Assembly: GCF_001522585.2 (NCBI RefSeq)
Contig: NZ_CP013373.1
Location: 682,001-746,000 of the forward strand
Source of the DNA: Burkholderia sp. NRF60-BP8
Lineage (GTDB): Bacteria > Pseudomonadota > Gammaproteobacteria > Burkholderiales > Burkholderiaceae
Direction of reading: 5' to 3'
Length of the DNA: 64,000 nt
The position numbers and the translations under genes are program-made. The notes under the pieces are model-generated. The model saw nothing but the letters and a program-made list of their open reading frames with translations. It was not told where the DNA came from and did not search any database. This document shows, piece after piece, positions 39,991 to 48,735 of this stretch; position 1 is the first letter of the stretch; each line of letters opens with the position of its first letter.

Positions 39991-40893
39991 TCAGGACGCC
40001 TTGTCGTCTTCGTTCGATGCGTGTTCGTTCCAGTGCAGCTTCTTGCGCAGCGTCGTGTAGTAGCTGTAGCCGATCGGATGCAGGAACGGCACCGTGTGCT
40101 TCGAGCGGCGCACCTCGATCGTATCGTTCAGTTCGAGCGACGTGAACGACTGCATGTCGAAGTTCACGTTGACGTCGCGGCCGCCGACGATCTGGATCGC
40201 GATCTTCGAATCGTCGGGCAGCACGATCGGCCGGTTCGACAGCGCGTGCGGCGCGATCGGCACGAGCACGATGCCCGCCAGTTGCGGATGGAGGATCGGG
40301 CCGGCCGACGACAGCGCATACGCGGTCGAGCCGGTGGGCGTCGCGACGATCAGGCCGTCCGAGCGCTGGTTGTACATGTAGCGGCCGTCGACCGACGCGC
40401 GCAGCTCGACCATCCCGGAGAAGCCGCTGCGGTTCACGACGACGTCGTTGAACGCGAGCGCGTGGTAGATCGGTTCGCCGTCGCGCACGATCCGCGCCTC
40501 GAGCAGCGAGCGCTCCTCGCGCTCGAACTTGCCGGCCAGCATCACGGGCACGAGCGCCTGCATGTCGGATGCCGCGATGTCGGTGATGAAACCGAGCCGC
40601 CCGTGGTTGATCCCGATCAGCGGGGTCCGGTAGGGCGCAAGCTGGCGGCCGATGCCGAGCATCGTGCCGTCGCCGCCGAGCACGATCGCCACGTCCGCTC
40701 GCGCCCCGATTTCGGCCGGCGTGAGCGCCGGGTACCCGGCGATGCCGATTTCGCGTGCTGTCTCGCCTTCGAACACGACCTCGCAGCCGAGCGTGGCGAT
40801 GCTGTCGGCCAGCGTGGCGAGCGGCTCGGCGATGCCGGGCGTGTTGCTCCGGCCGACGAGCGCGACAGTGTTGAACTGATTACCGGTTTTCAT
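39991..40893 (-). CDS. nadK: NAD kinase
   Basis: NadK phosphorylates NAD to NADP in the cytosol. From ATG 40893 ([15 protein letters not shown]) the 300-residue protein has the GGDGT motif ([12 protein letters not shown]), [10 protein letters not shown], the NE/D-like AFNDVVVNR and [15 protein letters not shown]. Length agrees with the family (292 in E. coli). The open frame continues 50 codons upstream without similarity, into the hrcA promoter region. It diverges from hrcA, with 131 bases between the start codons. Confidence 0.97.
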   Translation of the reverse strand: MKTGNQFNTVALVGRSNTPGIAEPLATLADSIATLGCEVVFEGETAREIGIAGYPALTPAEIGARADVAIVLGGDGTMLGIGRQLAPYRTPLIGINHGRLGFITDIAASDMQALVPVMLAGKFEREERSLLEARIVRDGEPIYHALAFNDVVVNRSGFSGMVELRASVDGRYMYNQRSDGLIVATPTGSTAYALSSAGPILHPQLAGIVLVPIAPHALSNRPIVLPDDSKIAIQIVGGRDVNVNFDMQSFTSLELNDTIEVRRSKHTVPFLHPIGYSYYTTLRKKLHWNEHASNEDDKAS

Positions 40894-41024
40894 GCCGGCA
40901 TTACACCATAGCTCGTTGACGAAAAGAACCGGCTGTGCGCCGACGGGGCCGGATCGGGCCGGCCCGCGCAATGGTGGTCGACGCCACTCGCCGCGCTCGC
41001 GCGGTTGCGCTAAAATTTTCCACC

Positions 41025-42047
41025 ATGCTAGATCCTCGCGCACGAACCCTCCTGAAAACCCTGATCGAACGGTATATCGCCGACGGTCAGCCGGTCGGAT
41101 CGCGCACGTTGTCCCGTTACTCCGGGCTCGAGCTGAGCCCGGCGACGATCCGCAACGTGATGTCCGACCTGGAGGAGCTCGGCCTCGTGTCGAGTCCGCA
41201 CACGTCGGCCGGCCGGGTGCCGACGCCGCGCGGCTACCGGCTGTTCGTCGATACGATGCTGACGGTCGAGGCGCCGATCGACGCCGAGGCCGTCGCGCGC
41301 CAGGTGCAGAACACGCTGCAGGCCGGCGAGCCGCAGCAGCGGGTGGTCGCCGCCGCCGCGAGCGTGCTGTCGAACCTGTCGCAGTTCGCGGGTGTCGTGC
41401 TGACGCCGCGCCGCAGCCACGTGTTCAAGCAGATCGAGTTCATGCGCCTGTCCGACAAGCGCATCCTGCTGATCATCGTCACGCCCGAGGGCGACGTGCA
41501 GAACCGCATGCTCGCGACGCCGCGCGACTATTCGCCGTCGCAGCTGACCGAGGCGTCCAACTACATCAATGCGCATTTCGCCGGGCTGTCGTTCGACGAG
41601 GTGCGCCGCCGCCTGCGCGACGAGATCGACCAGCTGCGCGGCGACATGACGACGCTGATGCACGCGGCCGTGACGGCCAGCACCGAGGTGCCCGACACCG
41701 AGGACACCGTGCTGATTTCCGGCGAGCGCAACCTGCTCGAAGTGGCGGATCTGTCGTCCGACATGGCGCGGCTGCGCAAGCTGTTCGACGTATTCGACCA
41801 AAAGACGGGCCTCCTGCAACTGCTCGACGTGTCGAGCCACGCCCAGGGCGTGCAGATCTTCATCGGCGGCGAATCGACGCTCGTGCCGATCGAGGAAATG
41901 AGCGTCGTCACCGCGCCGTACGAGGTGAACGGGCAGATCGTCGGCACGCTCGGCGTGATCGGCCCGACCCGGATGGCGTACAACCGCGTGATACCGATCG
42001 TCGACATCACCGCGCGCCTGCTGTCGCTCACGCTGAGCCAGCAATAG
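41025..42047 (+). CDS. hrcA: Heat-inducible transcription repressor HrcA
   Basis: HrcA represses chaperonin operons by binding CIRCE operators and is itself folded by GroEL. From ATG 41025 ([21 protein letters not shown]) the protein has 340 residues. A winged-helix domain ([23 protein letters not shown]) is followed by the family blocks [21 protein letters not shown] and [21 protein letters not shown] found no CIRCE element near grpE, dnaK or hrcA by eye, so its target is probably elsewhere, most likely groESL. TAAAAT at 41011-41016 may be part of its promoter. Confidence 0.96.
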   Translation: MLDPRARTLLKTLIERYIADGQPVGSRTLSRYSGLELSPATIRNVMSDLEELGLVSSPHTSAGRVPTPRGYRLFVDTMLTVEAPIDAEAVARQVQNTLQAGEPQQRVVAAAASVLSNLSQFAGVVLTPRRSHVFKQIEFMRLSDKRILLIIVTPEGDVQNRMLATPRDYSPSQLTEASNYINAHFAGLSFDEVRRRLRDEIDQLRGDMTTLMHAAVTASTEVPDTEDTVLISGERNLLEVADLSSDMARLRKLFDVFDQKTGLLQLLDVSSHAQGVQIFIGGESTLVPIEEMSVVTAPYEVNGQIVGTLGVIGPTRMAYNRVIPIVDITARLLSLTLSQQ

Positions 42048-42055
42048 CCAGCAAT
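42036..42055. repeat. 10-bp tandem duplication across the hrcA stop codon
   Basis: AGCCAGCAAT occurs twice in succession. The first copy ends inside the hrcA stop codon (TAG), so the second copy is untranslated. It is followed by the palindromic sequence CCGGCGATCGCCGG. Confidence 0.85.
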
Positions 42056-42145
42056 AACCGGCGATCGCCGGCCCGATCCCGCCCCGCTATCGTGCCGTGC
42101 CGCCGCTTGTGGCGACAGTCGGCCGAACGGCACGGGGCGGCCCGC

Positions 42146-42151
42146 TATAAT
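42146..42151 (+). promoter_or_regulatory. Candidate -10 element of hemH
   Basis: A perfect TATAAT stands 41 bases before the hemH ATG in otherwise GC-rich DNA. No good -35 hexamer is seen 17 bases upstream. The match alone suggests hemH can be transcribed independently of hrcA. Confidence 0.45.
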
Positions 42152-42192
42152 TGAGGGCCGTCCGGTCCCGTGCCTCGAGCACGTCCTTGCCC

Positions 42193-43257
42193 ATGCGTTT
42201 CGATCTCGAGCCGCCTTCGAACATCGCGGCCGCCCATCGCATCGGTGTGCTGCTGATCAATCTCGGCACGCCCGACGCGCCCACGCCGCGCGCGGTGCGG
42301 CGCTACCTGGCCGAATTCCTGTCGGATCCACGGGTCGTCGAAATCCCGCAGGCCGTCTGGCAGGTGCTGCTGCGCACGCTGATCCTGCCGCTGCGCGGCC
42401 GTGCCTCCGCGAAGAAATACGCGGCCGTCTGGATGCCCGAGGGCTCGCCGCTGCGCGTGTACACCGAGCGTCAGACCGACAGCGTGCGGCACCTGCTCGT
42501 GTCGAACGGCTATCACGTGACGGTCGACTACGCGATGCGCTACGGCAGCCCGAACATTGCGCATGCGCTCGCGCAGTTCAAGCGCGCGGGCGTCGAGCGC
42601 GTGCTGTTGATGCCGATGTATCCGCAATACTCGGCGTCGACCACGGCCACCGCGTTCGATGCCGCGTTCGACGCGCTCGCGCGCATGCGCAACCAGCCGG
42701 AAGTGCGCACGGTGCGGCACTACGCCGACCATCCGGCCTATATCCATGCACTGGCCGAACAGGTGCGCCAGTACTGGGCGCAGCATGGCCGGCCCGATTT
42801 CGCGGCCGGCGACAAGCTGGTGCTGAGTTTCCACGGCGTGCCGAAGCGCACGCTCGACCTCGGCGACCCGTATCACGACCAGTGTCAGCAGACCGGCGCG
42901 TTGCTGATGGCCGCGCTCGGGCTGTCGAGTACCGAATGCCGCGTCACGTTCCAGTCGCGCTTCGGCAAGGCCGAATGGCTGCAGCCGTACACCGCGCCGA
43001 CGTTGCGCGAATTCGGCGAGGCCGGCGTGCGGCGGGCGGACGTGTTCTGTCCCGGCTTCACGGCCGATTGCCTGGAGACGATCGAGGAAATCGGCATGGA
43101 AGTGCGCGACGAGTTCCTCGCCGGCGGCGGCAAGACCTTCCACCGCATTCCGTGTCTGAACGGCGCGTCCGCGTGGATCGGCGCGCTCGGCGAGATCGTC
43201 GCGGAGAATCTGCAGGGCTGGCCCGTCAAGGCCGCGCAGCCCGAAACGGTCGGTTGA
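42193..43257 (+). CDS. hemH: Ferrochelatase
   Basis: HemH inserts Fe(II) into protoporphyrin IX, the last step of haem b synthesis. From ATG 42193 ([18 protein letters not shown]) the 354-residue protein shows [20 protein letters not shown], the active-site His in LSFHGVPKR and the acidic ligand region [17 protein letters not shown]. The length is typical of proteobacterial enzymes, which include a short C-terminal extension. It lies between hrcA and hslR in a plus-strand series. Confidence 0.97.
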   Translation: MRFDLEPPSNIAAAHRIGVLLINLGTPDAPTPRAVRRYLAEFLSDPRVVEIPQAVWQVLLRTLILPLRGRASAKKYAAVWMPEGSPLRVYTERQTDSVRHLLVSNGYHVTVDYAMRYGSPNIAHALAQFKRAGVERVLLMPMYPQYSASTTATAFDAAFDALARMRNQPEVRTVRHYADHPAYIHALAEQVRQYWAQHGRPDFAAGDKLVLSFHGVPKRTLDLGDPYHDQCQQTGALLMAALGLSSTECRVTFQSRFGKAEWLQPYTAPTLREFGEAGVRRADVFCPGFTADCLETIEEIGMEVRDEFLAGGGKTFHRIPCLNGASAWIGALGEIVAENLQGWPVKAAQPETVG

Positions 43258-43346
43258 GACGAGATGAAACGATTTCCACGCGCTTTTCGTTCGCCGTTTT
43301 CCCGGAAAGCGGTCAGCCTCCTTGGGGCGGCCCTGCGGAGACTGAC

Positions 43347-43754
43347 ATGAACTACAAGATTTCCACCGAGCCGGGCGCGAAGCTGCGCATCGACAAATGG
43401 CTGTGGGCGGCCCGGTTCTTCAAGACGCGCTCGCTCGCGACCGATGCGGTCGACAAGGGACACGTGAAGATCGGCGGTGCAGCGGTCAAGCCGGCGAAGG
43501 ACGTGCGAGTGGGCGACGAGGTCGAGATTGCGATCGACGGCATCGTCTGGCACATTGCCGTGCTGGGCGTGTGCGACGTGCGCGGCCCCGCAAGCGTCGC
43601 GCAGACGCTCTACGAGGAAACGGAAGCGGGGCGGGCCGCGCGGCTCGCCGAACTGGAGCGACGCCGCACGTATCGCGAGCCGGCGGCCGGGCTGCACGGC
43701 CGGCCGACCAAGCGCGACCGGCGCATCATCGACAGATTTTCTGGTGGGAGCTGA
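43347..43754 (+). CDS. hslR: Hsp15-like S4-domain RNA-binding protein
   Basis: This is a small heat-shock protein that binds free 50S ribosomal subunits carrying a nascent chain and helps recycle them. The 135-residue protein has an S4 domain (about 14-75, RIDKWLWAARFFKTRSLAT, HVKIGG, VKPAKDVRVGDEVEI) and a basic C-terminus (RPTKRDRRIIDRF). This matches E. coli HslR (133). GCGGAG precedes the ATG at 43347. Its neighbours hrcA and grpE-dnaK fit a stress role. Confidence 0.92.
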   Translation: MNYKISTEPGAKLRIDKWLWAARFFKTRSLATDAVDKGHVKIGGAAVKPAKDVRVGDEVEIAIDGIVWHIAVLGVCDVRGPASVAQTLYEETEAGRAARLAELERRRTYREPAAGLHGRPTKRDRRIIDRFSGGS

Positions 43755-43887
43755 ACATCTGGTCGAACGTCGCCCGCGCGCTTCCGTATTCGGTCGTGCG
43801 GTCGGTGACGGCTCCCGACAGGCAGATGGTGGTGGTGCCGGCAATGAGTACCAGCGCGACCACCGATATCGCAAAGGTCAGTTTCAC
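43726..43887 (-). CDS. Possible 53-residue membrane or exported protein, GTG start
   Basis: This is an unrecognised small ORF on the strand opposite to its neighbours. GAGGGGAG stands four bases before the GTG at 43887. The product has a textbook signal or anchor segment (VKLTFAISVVALVLIAGTTT), then a polar tail of about 33 residues with one Cys at 22 and one near the C-terminus. The sequence before Cys22 does not fit a lipobox well. Its last 29 bases overlap the end of hslR, tail to tail. The ribosome-binding site and signal-like N-terminus make a real gene likely, but function is unknown. Confidence 0.55.
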   Translation of the reverse strand: MKLTFAISVVALVLIAGTTTICLSGAVTDRTTEYGSARATFDQMFSSHQKICR

Positions 43888-44240
43888 GGTACTCCCCTCG
43901 AGAACAAGGGTGAAAACGGCGCCAGGTGGATGTCGGGCGGCGGTCAGCTAGGGGTAAACACGCTTTTCCGACGCTTGAGTGGAGTGTAGTGCAGCGGGCC
44001 TGTGCGGAGCTAGTACTTGCCGGGTAAGCGTTGTTACAGGCCGTTTCGCCCGATCCGGCGAACGATGCGACGCCTGCACCAGGAAACGCGCGGTTGTTTC
44101 ACGGCATTGGCGAATGTCGGCGAAAGACCCTCTTGAAATCGCAGTTTTCGCCCTTATTTGCACCACCAATGTGCGGTGCCGTCGGGTATACGTCCGACGG
44201 TTGCCGATTTGGCTTCAACCTCTAATCGACTTTCAGCGAC
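43888..44240. other. Intergenic region upstream of grpE
   Basis: This 353-base region lies between the divergent small membrane ORF and grpE. Apart from the sigma32-like promoter at 44132-44157 I see no gene or strong hairpin. Its GC content is lower than that of neighbouring coding DNA, as expected of a promoter-bearing interval. Confidence 0.75.
44132..44157 (+). promoter_or_regulatory. Sigma32-type heat-shock promoter of grpE
   Basis: CTTGAAA (44132-44138) and CCCTTAT (44151-44157), with a 12-base spacer, match the sigma32 pattern CTTGAAA-N11-15-CCCCATnT. They lie about 84 bases before the grpE ATG. Confidence 0.75.
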
Positions 44241-44786
44241 ATGGAAAACACGCAAGAGAACCCGGCTACCCAATCGGCCGAAGACATCGGTAGCGAAAAG
44301 CAGGCGGCGCAAGGCGCCGCACCCGCCGCCGAAGCCGCCGACGCGGCGCTCGCGGAGGCTCAAGCCAAGGTCGCCGAGCTCCAGGAAAGCTTCCTGCGGG
44401 CGAAGGCCGAGACCGAGAACGTGCGCCGCCGCGCGCAGGACGACGTGTCGAAGGCGCACAAGTTCGCGATCGAGAGCTTCGCGGAACACCTGCTGCCCGT
44501 GCTGGACAGCCTGGAAGCGGCCGTCAGCGATACCTCCGGCGACATCGCGAAGGTGCGCGAAGGCGTCGAGCTGACGCTGCGGCAGTTGACGAGCGCGCTC
44601 GAGAAGGGCCGCGTCGTCGCGATCAACCCGGTCGGCGAGAAGTTCGATCCGCACCAGCACCAGGCCATTTCGATGGTGCCGGCCGAGCAGGAGCCGAACA
44701 CCGTCGTCACGGTGCTGCAAAAGGGCTACATGATCGCGGACCGCGTGCTGCGCCCGGCGCTCGTCACCGTCGCCCAGCCGAAGTAA
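44241..44786 (+). CDS. grpE: Nucleotide exchange factor GrpE
   Basis: GrpE releases ADP from DnaK and so resets the chaperone cycle. The 181-residue protein has an acidic, flexible N-terminus and a long helix (about 40-95, [21 protein letters not shown]) for dimerisation. A C-terminal beta domain carries the signature [19 protein letters not shown]. Length is normal (E. coli 197). It is first in the grpE-Trx-dnaK-dnaJ series and follows a sigma32-type promoter. Confidence 0.97.
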   Translation: MENTQENPATQSAEDIGSEKQAAQGAAPAAEAADAALAEAQAKVAELQESFLRAKAETENVRRRAQDDVSKAHKFAIESFAEHLLPVLDSLEAAVSDTSGDIAKVREGVELTLRQLTSALEKGRVVAINPVGEKFDPHQHQAISMVPAEQEPNTVVTVLQKGYMIADRVLRPALVTVAQPK

Positions 44787-44796
44787 GGCGGCCGAC

Positions 44797-45240
44797 ATGG
44801 TGCCCGCCAGCGTCGATCCGGCCGCGTTCGACGTATTCGACATGCAGGCGCTCGACGCCGGCACGTTCGACGCGGCCATCGACGGCGCGGGCGACGCACT
44901 GGCCGTGGTGTTCTTCTGGGGCGTCGACTGCTTCAACTGCGAGATCGCGAAGAAGGCGATGCTCGCGCAGCCCGACGCGATCCGCGCGCTGGGCCTGAAG
45001 TGGTTCCATTGCAACGTGTACGAGCACCCACAGCTGGGGCGCCGCTTCGGGCTGCACGGCGTGCCGACGTGGTTCTTCTTCCACCGCGGCAAGCGGCTGG
45101 GCCGTGCGACCGGCTGGCATGGCCTCGCGCAGTTCCAGGCAGCCGTCGCGGCGGCGCGCGCGAAGATGGCCGCGGCGGGAGGCGCGCCGTCCGGCGAAAG
45201 CGTCGGCGGCCGGCACGATCCGCTAGCCGGCGGCGATTGA
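44797..45240 (+). CDS. Thioredoxin-fold protein between grpE and dnaK
   Basis: This is a cytosolic thioredoxin-like protein of 147 residues without a signal peptide. The active-site dithiol is C45-F-N-C48 (in FFWGVDCFNCEI) and the cis-proline is P90 (in HGVPTWFFF), both placed as in thioredoxins, though the usual WCGPC is replaced. The C-terminal 20 residues are Gly-rich and probably disordered. It starts ten bases after the grpE stop and must be co-transcribed with it. Position suggests a redox role linked to the DnaK system, but its partner is unknown. Confidence 0.88.
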   Translation: MVPASVDPAAFDVFDMQALDAGTFDAAIDGAGDALAVVFFWGVDCFNCEIAKKAMLAQPDAIRALGLKWFHCNVYEHPQLGRRFGLHGVPTWFFFHRGKRLGRATGWHGLAQFQAAVAAARAKMAAAGGAPSGESVGGRHDPLAGGD

Positions 45241-45271
45241 AAAAATTTAATATCCGCATCGCTCGTCAGGT

Positions 45272-45299
45272 CTTGAAAACGGATCGGACGGACGCATTT
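45272..45299 (+). promoter_or_regulatory. Sigma32-type heat-shock promoter of dnaK
   Basis: CTTGAAA (45272-45278) and ACGCATTT (45292-45299), with a 13-base spacer, fit a sigma32 promoter about 90 bases before the dnaK ATG. It would give dnaK a heat-inducible start separate from grpE. Confidence 0.7.
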
Positions 45300-45388
45300 C
45301 GGGAACAGAGTTGAATTCTGGCGTGCGAAACCACCCAAAAACGCGGCGTTTCGTGCAGCAAACAAGCATTTCTGGAGATTAGGAAAAA

Positions 45389-47341
45389 ATGGGAAAGATC
45401 ATCGGTATTGACCTCGGCACCACGAACTCGTGCGTCGCCATCATGGAAGGCAACCAGGTCAAGGTCATCGAGAACTCGGAAGGCGCGCGCACCACGCCGT
45501 CGATCATCGCCTACATGGACGACAACGAAGTCCTCGTCGGCGCGCCGGCCAAGCGCCAGTCGGTGACCAACCCGAAGAACACGCTGTTCGCCGTGAAGCG
45601 CCTGATCGGCCGCCGTTTCGAAGAGAAGGAAGTCCAGAAGGACATCGGCCTGATGCCGTACTCGATCATCAAGGCCGACAACGGCGATGCATGGGTCGAA
45701 GCGCACGGCGAAAAGCTCGCGCCGCCGCAGGTGTCGGCCGAAGTGCTGCGCAAGATGAAGAAGACGGCGGAAGACTACCTCGGCGAGCCGGTCACGGAAG
45801 CCGTGATCACCGTGCCGGCGTACTTCAACGACAGCCAGCGCCAGGCGACCAAGGACGCCGGCCGCATCGCGGGCCTCGAAGTCAAGCGGATCATCAACGA
45901 GCCGACGGCAGCCGCGCTCGCGTTCGGCCTCGACAAGGCCGAGAAGGGTGACCGCAAGATCGCCGTGTACGACCTCGGCGGCGGCACGTTCGACGTGTCG
46001 ATCATCGAGATCGCGGACGTCGACGGCGAAATGCAGTTCGAAGTGCTGTCGACCAACGGCGACACGTTCCTCGGCGGCGAAGACTTCGACCAGCGCATCA
46101 TCGATTACATCATCGGCGAGTTCAAGAAGGAGCAGGGCGTCGACCTGTCGAAGGACGTGCTCGCGCTGCAGCGCCTGAAGGAAGCGGCCGAAAAGGCGAA
46201 GATCGAGCTGTCGTCGAGCCAGCAGACCGAAATCAACCTGCCGTACATCACGGCGGACGCGTCTGGCCCGAAGCACTTGAACCTGAAGATCACCCGCGCG
46301 AAGCTGGAAGCGCTGGTGGAAGACCTCGTCGAGCGCACGATCGAACCGTGCCGCATCGCGATCAAGGACGCAGGCGTCAAGGTGTCGGACATCGACGACG
46401 TGATCCTGGTCGGCGGGCAGACGCGCATGCCGAAGGTCATGGACAAGGTGAAAGAGTTCTTCGGCAAGGATCCGCGCCGCGACGTGAACCCGGACGAAGC
46501 CGTCGCGGTTGGCGCGGCGATCCAGGGCCAGGTCCTGTCGGGCGACCGCAAGGACGTGCTGCTGCTCGACGTGACCCCGCTGTCGCTCGGTATCGAGACG
46601 CTCGGCGGCGTGATGACGAAGATGATCAGCAAGAACACGACGATCCCGACGAAGCACGCGCAGGTGTACTCGACGGCGGACGACAACCAGTCGGCCGTGA
46701 CGATCAAGGTGTTCCAGGGCGAACGCGAAATGGCGGCGGGCAACAAGCTGCTCGGCGAGTTCAACCTCGAAGGCATCCCGCCGGCACCGCGCGGCGTGCC
46801 GCAGATCGAAGTGACCTTCGACATCGACGCGAACGGCATCCTGCACGTCGGCGCGAAGGACAAGGCGACCGGCAAGGAAAACAAGATCACGATCAAGGCG
46901 AACTCGGGCCTGTCCGAGGCTGAAATCGACCAGATGATCAAGGACGCGGAAGCGAACGCAGCGGAAGACCACAAGCTGCGCGAGCTGGCCGATTCGCGCA
47001 ACCAGGGCGACGCGCTGGTTCACAGCACGAAGAAGGCGCTGACCGAGTACGGCGACAAGCTGGACGCGGGCGAGAAGGAAGCGATCGAAGCGGCGCTGAA
47101 GTCGCTCGAGGACGTGCTGAAGGACACGTCGGCCGACAAGGCGGCGATCGACGCGAAGGTCGAGGAGCTCGGCAAGGTGTCGCAGAAGCTCGGCGAGAAG
47201 ATGTACGCCGACATGCAGGCCCAGCAGGCGGGTGCGGCCGGCGCGGCCGGTGCGGCGGAAGGCGCGGCCCATGCGGGTGGTGCGCAACAGGCTGCCGACG
47301 ACGTCGTCGACGCCGAGTTCAAGGAAGTGAAGAAGGACTAA
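45389..47341 (+). CDS. dnaK: Molecular chaperone DnaK (Hsp70)
   Basis: DnaK is the ATP-dependent Hsp70 that binds exposed hydrophobic peptides. The 650-residue protein has the N-terminal ATPase ([25 protein letters not shown] and [10 protein letters not shown]), a substrate-binding domain (after [14 protein letters not shown]), a helical lid and the EF-type acidic C-terminus ([13 protein letters not shown]). It starts with [10 protein letters not shown]. The long leader contains a sigma32-type promoter. dnaJ follows after 253 bases that include a 10-bp hairpin. Confidence 0.99.
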   Translation: MGKIIGIDLGTTNSCVAIMEGNQVKVIENSEGARTTPSIIAYMDDNEVLVGAPAKRQSVTNPKNTLFAVKRLIGRRFEEKEVQKDIGLMPYSIIKADNGDAWVEAHGEKLAPPQVSAEVLRKMKKTAEDYLGEPVTEAVITVPAYFNDSQRQATKDAGRIAGLEVKRIINEPTAAALAFGLDKAEKGDRKIAVYDLGGGTFDVSIIEIADVDGEMQFEVLSTNGDTFLGGEDFDQRIIDYIIGEFKKEQGVDLSKDVLALQRLKEAAEKAKIELSSSQQTEINLPYITADASGPKHLNLKITRAKLEALVEDLVERTIEPCRIAIKDAGVKVSDIDDVILVGGQTRMPKVMDKVKEFFGKDPRRDVNPDEAVAVGAAIQGQVLSGDRKDVLLLDVTPLSLGIETLGGVMTKMISKNTTIPTKHAQVYSTADDNQSAVTIKVFQGEREMAAGNKLLGEFNLEGIPPAPRGVPQIEVTFDIDANGILHVGAKDKATGKENKITIKANSGLSEAEIDQMIKDAEANAAEDHKLRELADSRNQGDALVHSTKKALTEYGDKLDAGEKEAIEAALKSLEDVLKDTSADKAAIDAKVEELGKVSQKLGEKMYADMQAQQAGAAGAAGAAEGAAHAGGAQQAADDVVDAEFKEVKKD

Positions 47342-47363
47342 GCCGGGTTGCCATGGCACCGTA

Positions 47364-47388
47364 CGCCGCGCGCGAAATGCGCGCGGCG
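47364..47388 (+). other. GC-rich hairpin in the dnaK-dnaJ intergenic region
   Basis: CGCCGCGCGC (47364-47373) and GCGCGCGGCG (47379-47388) form a perfect 10-bp stem with a five-base loop, 22 bases after the dnaK stop. No T-run follows, so it is more likely a transcript stabiliser or partial attenuator than a full terminator. Confidence 0.6.
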
Positions 47389-47594
47389 CGGCTGACAAGC
47401 GGTCTGTCTTTCCTTCCGGATGGCCGGATCGACTCCACGCCTGGCGGGCCTTGCGGCCCTCCGGGCACATTTGTTTTTTGGCGGGTGCTGCATGAGCCGT
47501 CCGCGGACGGCGCAGCGCCAGACGAGTCGAGAGACTTTACTGCGGGCGAAAGGAGCCGCCGCGTGCGCGATGCGTGGCGGCACAGTGAATCGAT

Positions 47595-48731
47595 ATGGCG
47601 AAACGGGATTACTACGAGGTTCTGGGCGTCGCGAAGAACGCGAGCGACGACGAAATCAAGAAGGCATATCGCAAGCTTGCGATGAAGTATCACCCTGACC
47701 GCAATCCGGACAGCAAGGATGCGGAAGAGCATTTCAAGGAGGCGAAGGAAGCCTATGAAATGCTGTCGGATGGTCAGAAGCGGGCCGCGTACGACCAGTA
47801 CGGCCACGCGGGCGTCGATCCGAACATGGGCGGTGCGGGCGCGCAGGGCTTCGGCGGCTTCGCGGATGCATTCGGCGACATCTTCGGCGACATCTTCGGC
47901 CAGGCCGCGGGCGGCGCCGCGCGCGGCGGCCGCGGCGGCCCGCAGGTGTATCGCGGCGCCGACCTGCGCTACAGCATGGAAATCACGCTCGAGCAGGCCG
48001 CGCACGGCTACGACACGCAGATCCGCGTGCCGAGCTGGGTGTCGTGCGAAGTCTGTCACGGCTCGGGGGCGAAGCCCGGCACGAAGCCGGAAACCTGCCC
48101 GACCTGTCACGGCCAGGGCACGGTGCGCATGTCGCAGGGCTTCTTCAGCATCCAGCAGACCTGCCCGAAGTGCCACGGCACGGGCACCTACATCCCCGAG
48201 CCGTGCGCGCATTGCCACGGGTCGGGCAAGGTGAAGGAAACCAAGACGCTCGAAGTGAAGATCCCGGCCGGGATCGACGACGGGATGCGGATCCGCTCGG
48301 CCGGCAACGGCGAGCCGGGCATCAACGGCGGGCCGCCGGGCGACCTGTACGTCGAGATCCACATCAAGCCGCACGCGGTGTTCGAGCGCGACGGCGACGA
48401 TCTCCACTGCCAGATGCCGATTCCGTTCACGACCGCCGCACTCGGCGGCGAGATCGAGGTGCCGACGCTGGCCGGCCGCGCGTCGTTCCCGGTGCCGGAA
48501 GGCACGCAGTCGGGCAAGACGTTCCGCCTGCGCGGCAAGGGCATCAAGGGGCTGCGTTCGAGCATCGCGGGCGATCTGTACGTGCACGTGCAGGTCGAGA
48601 CGCCGGTGAAGCTGACCGATCACCAGCGCGACCTGCTCAAGCAGTTCGAGAAGTCGCTGGCCGAGGGCGGCGCGCGTCACAGCCCGCAGAGCAAGAGCTG
48701 GTTCGACCGGGTGAAGAGCTTCTTCGAGTAA
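47595..48731 (+). CDS. dnaJ: Co-chaperone DnaJ (Hsp40)
   Basis: DnaJ delivers substrates to DnaK and stimulates its ATPase. The 378-residue protein has a J domain with the HPD motif at residues 33-35 (KYHPDRNP) and a Gly/Phe-rich linker (about 75-115). Four zinc-binding CxxCxGxG repeats follow ([32 protein letters not shown]), then the C-terminal client-binding domains. Length equals E. coli DnaJ (376). It is type I DnaJ and follows dnaK on the same strand. pabB-pabC follows four bases after its stop codon. Confidence 0.98.
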   Translation: MAKRDYYEVLGVAKNASDDEIKKAYRKLAMKYHPDRNPDSKDAEEHFKEAKEAYEMLSDGQKRAAYDQYGHAGVDPNMGGAGAQGFGGFADAFGDIFGDIFGQAAGGAARGGRGGPQVYRGADLRYSMEITLEQAAHGYDTQIRVPSWVSCEVCHGSGAKPGTKPETCPTCHGQGTVRMSQGFFSIQQTCPKCHGTGTYIPEPCAHCHGSGKVKETKTLEVKIPAGIDDGMRIRSAGNGEPGINGGPPGDLYVEIHIKPHAVFERDGDDLHCQMPIPFTTAALGGEIEVPTLAGRASFPVPEGTQSGKTFRLRGKGIKGLRSSIAGDLYVHVQVETPVKLTDHQRDLLKQFEKSLAEGGARHSPQSKSWFDRVKSFFE

Positions 48732-48735
48732 CGGC

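Noticed and set aside
40894..41024. CIRCE operator in the hrcA promoter
   Set aside because: No sequence resembling TTAGCACTC or its complement is present in the interval.
47420..47698. Overlapping frames upstream of dnaJ
   Set aside because: They lack ribosome-binding sites and run into the dnaJ J-domain in another frame.
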